From NCBI GenBank assembly GCA_036743375.1, contig DAINPP010000009.1, positions 1 through 64,000 on the forward strand: a DNA stretch of 64,000 nucleotides, given 5' to 3'. The stretch comes from DAINPP01 sp036743375. GTDB lineage: Bacteria > Thermotogota > Thermotogae > MWEM01. The position numbers and the translations under genes were made by a program. Positions 61,397-64,000 of this stretch are shown here, piece by piece. Within the stretch, counting starts at the first letter, position 1. Every line of letters begins with the position of its first letter. The notes under the pieces are model-generated. The model did not search any database. It worked only from the letters and a program-made list of their open reading frames with translations, and was not told where the DNA came from.

Positions 61397-61855
61397 TTAC
61401 TGCTGCTCTGTCAGCGAAAGGAAAAATTTATCACCGGTATTCTGGCAATCTATCCGGATGATCGAAAAAGCCGTTCTGAACGCGGCGGACCCTTTTTTTC
61501 CATTTTTCATGATTCGGTGATACGTCTGCAGGACCTGTTCGTTCAGATAAAAAAGGCCATTTCGATGAAGCCAGAACGTGATCAGCAGTTCCGTATCCGA
61601 ATTTCTCCTGAGTAAAGGTGGATTATCCTGTTCTATAGTAATATTGCTCATTTCAGGCACATAATACATATCGACAGTTCCCCCCATCGCGGAATAATGA
61701 TACATTGTTTTATAAACCACGTTGGCATTATCGATATAACTGTAATACTCCAATCCGTAATCGGTCCATATGTCGAGTATCCCATCGTTTATATAAAACG
61801 AAAAAACCATCAGTGGAAACAGAAGTGTAATCAGCAGCAGAATTTTTACTCTCAA
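61397..61855 (-). CDS. Small exported protein of unknown function
   Basis: About 152 residues. TTG 61855 (eight bases after AAGGTG) gives a clean signal peptide RVKILLLITLLFPLMVFS; a frame extending to 61930 lacks a site. The mature part is rich in Tyr and beta-type segments (INDGILDIWTDYGLEYYSYI) and has no motif I recognise. It converges on flgL and diverges from surE. Expression is plausible from the signal peptide; function unknown. Confidence 0.6.
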   Translation of the reverse strand: MRVKILLLITLLFPLMVFSFYINDGILDIWTDYGLEYYSYIDNANVVYKTMYHYSAMGGTVDMYYVPEMSNITIEQDNPPLLRRNSDTELLITFWLHRNGLFYLNEQVLQTYHRIMKNGKKGSAAFRTAFSIIRIDCQNTGDKFFLSLTEQQ

Positions 61856-61929
61856 AATTTTCACACCTTGATCAAAATGTAGATTATATATTTCTATAAA
61901 ACCTCTACTTATTATATCAGATTTTTTCA

Positions 61930-61938
61930 TGTTATAAT
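61930..61938 (+). promoter_or_regulatory. Extended -10 promoter of the surE-def-fmt operon
   Basis: TGTTATAAT, a TGn-TATAAT element, 42 bases before the surE start codon; no clear -35. Confidence 0.5.
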
Positions 61939-61980
61939 TAACTATAAATGCTGTATACAGTTTGAAAGGAATTGATTAAA

Positions 61981-62742
61981 ATGAAGATTTTAATTACCAA
62001 TGATGACGGGATCATGGCAGAAGGCATATTCTGCCTTAAGAGGTATCTGACGGAAGCGGGACATGAGGTCATCGTATCCGCCCCCGCGACGGAGCAGAGT
62101 GCCACCGGACATGCAATTACCTTGAGAAAACCCCTGTGGGCAGAAAAGACAGACCGTGAAGGAGAATTCTTCGGTTATGGTGTAACGGGAACACCCGCAG
62201 ACAGTGTGAAGATCGGAATACTGGAGTTTGCCAAGAGAGATATAGATATCGTCATATCGGGTATCAATAAAGGGGCCAATCTCGGCACGGACATCCCCTA
62301 TTCCGGAACCGTATCAGGTGCGCTTGAAGGGGCTATTATGGGATATCCGGCGATTGCCATCTCCAGCTTAAACCCAAGGGATTCCCACTTTGAAACAGCC
62401 GCAAGATTTCTGACGGAATTTCTTGAGACCTTTGATATCAAATCGATCAAACCGTTCGGCGCCTTGAACATCAATGTGCCATCTATACCCTATCATGAGT
62501 TGAAAGGGTATAAGCTCACCCGTCAGAGTGCAAGAAGATTTGACGATTATTTTGAAAAGAGAAAAGATCCCTATGGAAATGATTATTTCTGGCTGATGGG
62601 AACTATAAAGGATGAAGAACTGCCTGAAGACAGTGACTGGGCCGCAATCAGGGAAAATTACGTTTCAATTACACCGTTGACGGTATTTATGTGCGATTGT
62701 GACTGGTTTAATGAAATAAAGAACTATCGAAAGGATGATTGA
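61981..62742 (+). CDS. surE: 5'/3'-nucleotidase SurE
   Basis: 253 residues, Rossmann-like metal-dependent nucleoside-monophosphate phosphatase. The active-site segment ILITNDDGIMAEG at the N terminus and SATGHAITL, then GTPADSVKIGI, DIVISGINKGANLGTDIPYSGTVSGALEGA are canonical, with Asp8/Asp9 as metal ligands. Two residues of an upstream TTG start are dropped because ATG 61981 has the better AAAGGA spacing. First of an operon with def and fmt; surE beside def is typical of Thermotogota. Confidence 0.96.
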   Translation: MKILITNDDGIMAEGIFCLKRYLTEAGHEVIVSAPATEQSATGHAITLRKPLWAEKTDREGEFFGYGVTGTPADSVKIGILEFAKRDIDIVISGINKGANLGTDIPYSGTVSGALEGAIMGYPAIAISSLNPRDSHFETAARFLTEFLETFDIKSIKPFGALNINVPSIPYHELKGYKLTRQSARRFDDYFEKRKDPYGNDYFWLMGTIKDEELPEDSDWAAIRENYVSITPLTVFMCDCDWFNEIKNYRKDD

Positions 62743-63258
62743 ATGGAATACAAACTCAGATATTACGGAGATCCGATATTGAGAAAGAAGACCGAAAAGA
62801 TAACGGATTTCGGAGAAGAATTACAAAAACTGATTGAAGATATGGTTCGACTCATGTATGCGGAAGATGGAGCCGGGCTTGCCGGCCCTCAAGTGGGTGT
62901 CAGTAAAAGTCTGTTTGTCGGAGACGATAATTCGGGTGATGGCTGGAAGGCCTATATTAACCCTGAAATCCTCGACTTCTCAGATGAAAAGGAAGTTGCC
63001 GAGGAAGGTTGTCTTTCCGTTCCGGATATCTTTGAGAATGTGGAAAGGGCAAAAGAAGTACGGATCAGATACAATGATCCGGAAGGCAACGTGCATGAAG
63101 AAACACTGAGCAGTTACAAGGCAAGGATCGTACAACATGAAACGGATCATCTGAATGGAATCCTGTTCATCGATCATCTCAGTACCTTAAAAAGAAGACT
63201 CTTAAAGAAAAAGTTGGATTTCATAAAAAGGATGGCGAAGGAAAATACCAATGAATGA
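62743..63258 (+). CDS. def: Peptide deformylase
   Basis: 171 residues. Removes formyl from N-terminal Met of new proteins. All three motifs are intact: GAGLAGPQVGVS (motif 1), EEGCLSVP (motif 2 with metal Cys), and QHETDHLNG (HExxH-type motif 3 with metal His residues). ATG follows directly after the surE stop, with AAGGATGATT in the surE end. Its last eight bases overlap fmt. Coupling with fmt keeps formylation and deformylation balanced. Confidence 0.97.
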   Translation: MEYKLRYYGDPILRKKTEKITDFGEELQKLIEDMVRLMYAEDGAGLAGPQVGVSKSLFVGDDNSGDGWKAYINPEILDFSDEKEVAEEGCLSVPDIFENVERAKEVRIRYNDPEGNVHEETLSSYKARIVQHETDHLNGILFIDHLSTLKRRLLKKKLDFIKRMAKENTNE

Positions 63259-64000
63259 TGAAATCAAGGCAAAAAAAGAGATGAGAATCGTATTCATGGG
63301 AACACCGGATTTTTCAGCGTATCATCTTCAAAGCCTCATCGATGCGGGGTATAACATTGTCGGTGTCTTTTCACAACCGGATAAGATTTCAGGTAGAGGG
63401 GGAAAAACGAGACCGACCCCGGTCAAAGTTACGGCAATGAACGCGGGGATTGATGTTTTTCAGCCTAAGTCGGTCAACCTGAAGCAGGGTTTTTCTCTTC
63501 TTGAGCAACTGAAGCCGGATGTAATTATAGTCGTCGCATTCGGTAAAATCCTGAAGGATAAGGTCATTTCACTTCCCGGTATGGGCATTTACAACGTTCA
63601 CGCCTCTCTTCTTCCTGCATACAGAGGAGCCGCTCCCATACAGCGTTCGATTGAACAGGGCGATGAAAGGACCGGCGTGGCTATCATGAAGATCGCCACT
63701 GAACTCGATGCCGGAGATGTGGCAAAGATGTCTGAAGTTTCCATAGAACCGGCTGATAACTTTGAAACCGTCCACGACAAACTGCAGGAAGCCGGTGCCA
63801 CGCTACTGATTGATTTTCTCGAAGAATTGAGAACCGGTACCGTTTCCTTCAGGAAACAGGCACATGAGAAGGCAACCTATGCGGCCAAGATAGAAAAGGG
63901 TGAATTGATTCTTGACTGGACCGAAACCGCGGAGAAACTGCATAACAAGATCAGGGCATTCGATCCCGTTCCCTGTGCGAGGACGCTGCTTGACGGCCAA
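63251..64000 (+). CDS. fmt: Methionyl-tRNA formyltransferase (3' truncated by window edge)
   Basis: 250 codons are visible without a stop. Either ATG 63251, overlapping def, or ATG 63281, which gives the classical start MRIVFMGTPDFS, may be used. The formyl-transferase domain shows GRGGKTRPTPVK, then VVAFGKILKDKVISLPGMGIYNVHASLLPAYRGAAPIQRSI with the catalytic Asn-His-Asp set and formyltetrahydrofolate loop. The C-terminal tRNA-binding domain begins near the window edge (FLEELRTGTVSFRKQ, then NKIRAFDPVPCA). It formylates Met-tRNAi, opposing def in the same operon. Confidence 0.95.
   Translation, partial: MNDEIKAKKEMRIVFMGTPDFSAYHLQSLIDAGYNIVGVFSQPDKISGRGGKTRPTPVKVTAMNAGIDVFQPKSVNLKQGFSLLEQLKPDVIIVVAFGKILKDKVISLPGMGIYNVHASLLPAYRGAAPIQRSIEQGDERTGVAIMKIATELDAGDVAKMSEVSIEPADNFETVHDKLQEAGATLLIDFLEELRTGTVSFRKQAHEKATYAAKIEKGELILDWTETAEKLHNKIRAFDPVPCARTLLDGQ

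Noticed and set aside
1..64000. tRNA, rRNA, CRISPR, insertion sequence or prophage elements
   Set aside because: No cloverleaf with a GTTCRANYC arm, regularly spaced repeat array, transposase, integrase or phage gene was recognised on reading; a tool search would be needed to exclude degenerate ones.

Overview
The window looks like a chromosomal segment from a diderm, fermentative, carbohydrate-degrading and flagellated bacterium, most likely Thermotogota (Thermotogae). The evidence is the surE-def-fmt run, three sugar/oligosaccharide ABC systems whose binding proteins have ordinary signal peptides without a lipobox cysteine, GH130/GH127/GH2 glycosidases, a LolA-like periplasmic protein, a DUF501 domain and many strong GGAGG ribosome binding sites, often with TTG or GTG starts. 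The phylum is an inference: no rRNA or tRNA gene was seen, and no CRISPR array, insertion sequence or prophage.

Layout. 1-1761: 3' part of a PAS/GAF sensor kinase cut by the window edge. 1731-2894 (minus): DUF1330 protein and a PhaR-type DNA-binding domain fused to a SnoaL-like domain, behind their own promoter. 2976-6389 (minus): RND/MMPL exporter plus LolA-like protein, with a promoter bracketed by two copies of a perfect palindrome. 6669-15915: sugar locus with LacI regulator, ABC importer and GH130 enzyme on the minus strand and two exported proteins on the plus strand; near-identical LacI operators lie on both sides. 15973-18488 (minus): GNAT-DUF501 fusion coupled to wecB. 18590-22891: orphan OmpR-type regulator, Ski2-like helicase, acetate transporter. 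23129-26471: operon of an aberrant transcarbamylase, aspartate kinase and a DUF39/homocysteine-biosynthesis protein. 26655-27164: Nudix hydrolase.

27417-33658: second sugar locus (LacI, ABC importer, GH127 beta-L-arabinofuranosidase family), with three direct repeats at the promoter. 34017-44593 (minus): small-molecule kinase, LacI regulator, Opp-type transporter and GH2 beta-mannosidase. The Opp and mannosidase upstream regions share a 16-bp motif, suggesting one beta-mannoside regulon. 44655-47316: adenine deaminase and CDF metal transporter. 47532: HU. 47840-51513 (minus): HD-GYP phosphodiesterase, GrpB-family protein, NlpC/P60 hydrolase without a signal peptide. 51645: lysA. 52969-58535: two tandem hybrid histidine kinases paralogous to the kinase at the left edge. 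58600: DUF4097 lipoprotein. 59525-61309: sigma-28 promoter and flgM-flgN-flgL. 61397: small exported protein. 61981-64000: surE, def and the 5' part of fmt.

Recurring themes are locally regulated sugar import plus intracellular glycoside breakdown, an intergenic hairpin between binding-protein and permease genes in all three importers, a lineage-specific sensor-kinase family, and aspartate-family amino-acid genes (lysC, DUF39, lysA). The least ordinary items are the PhaR-SnoaL fusion, the GNAT-DUF501 fusion, the transcarbamylase lacking canonical amino-acid-binding motifs, and an ABC permease whose only well-placed start is ACG.
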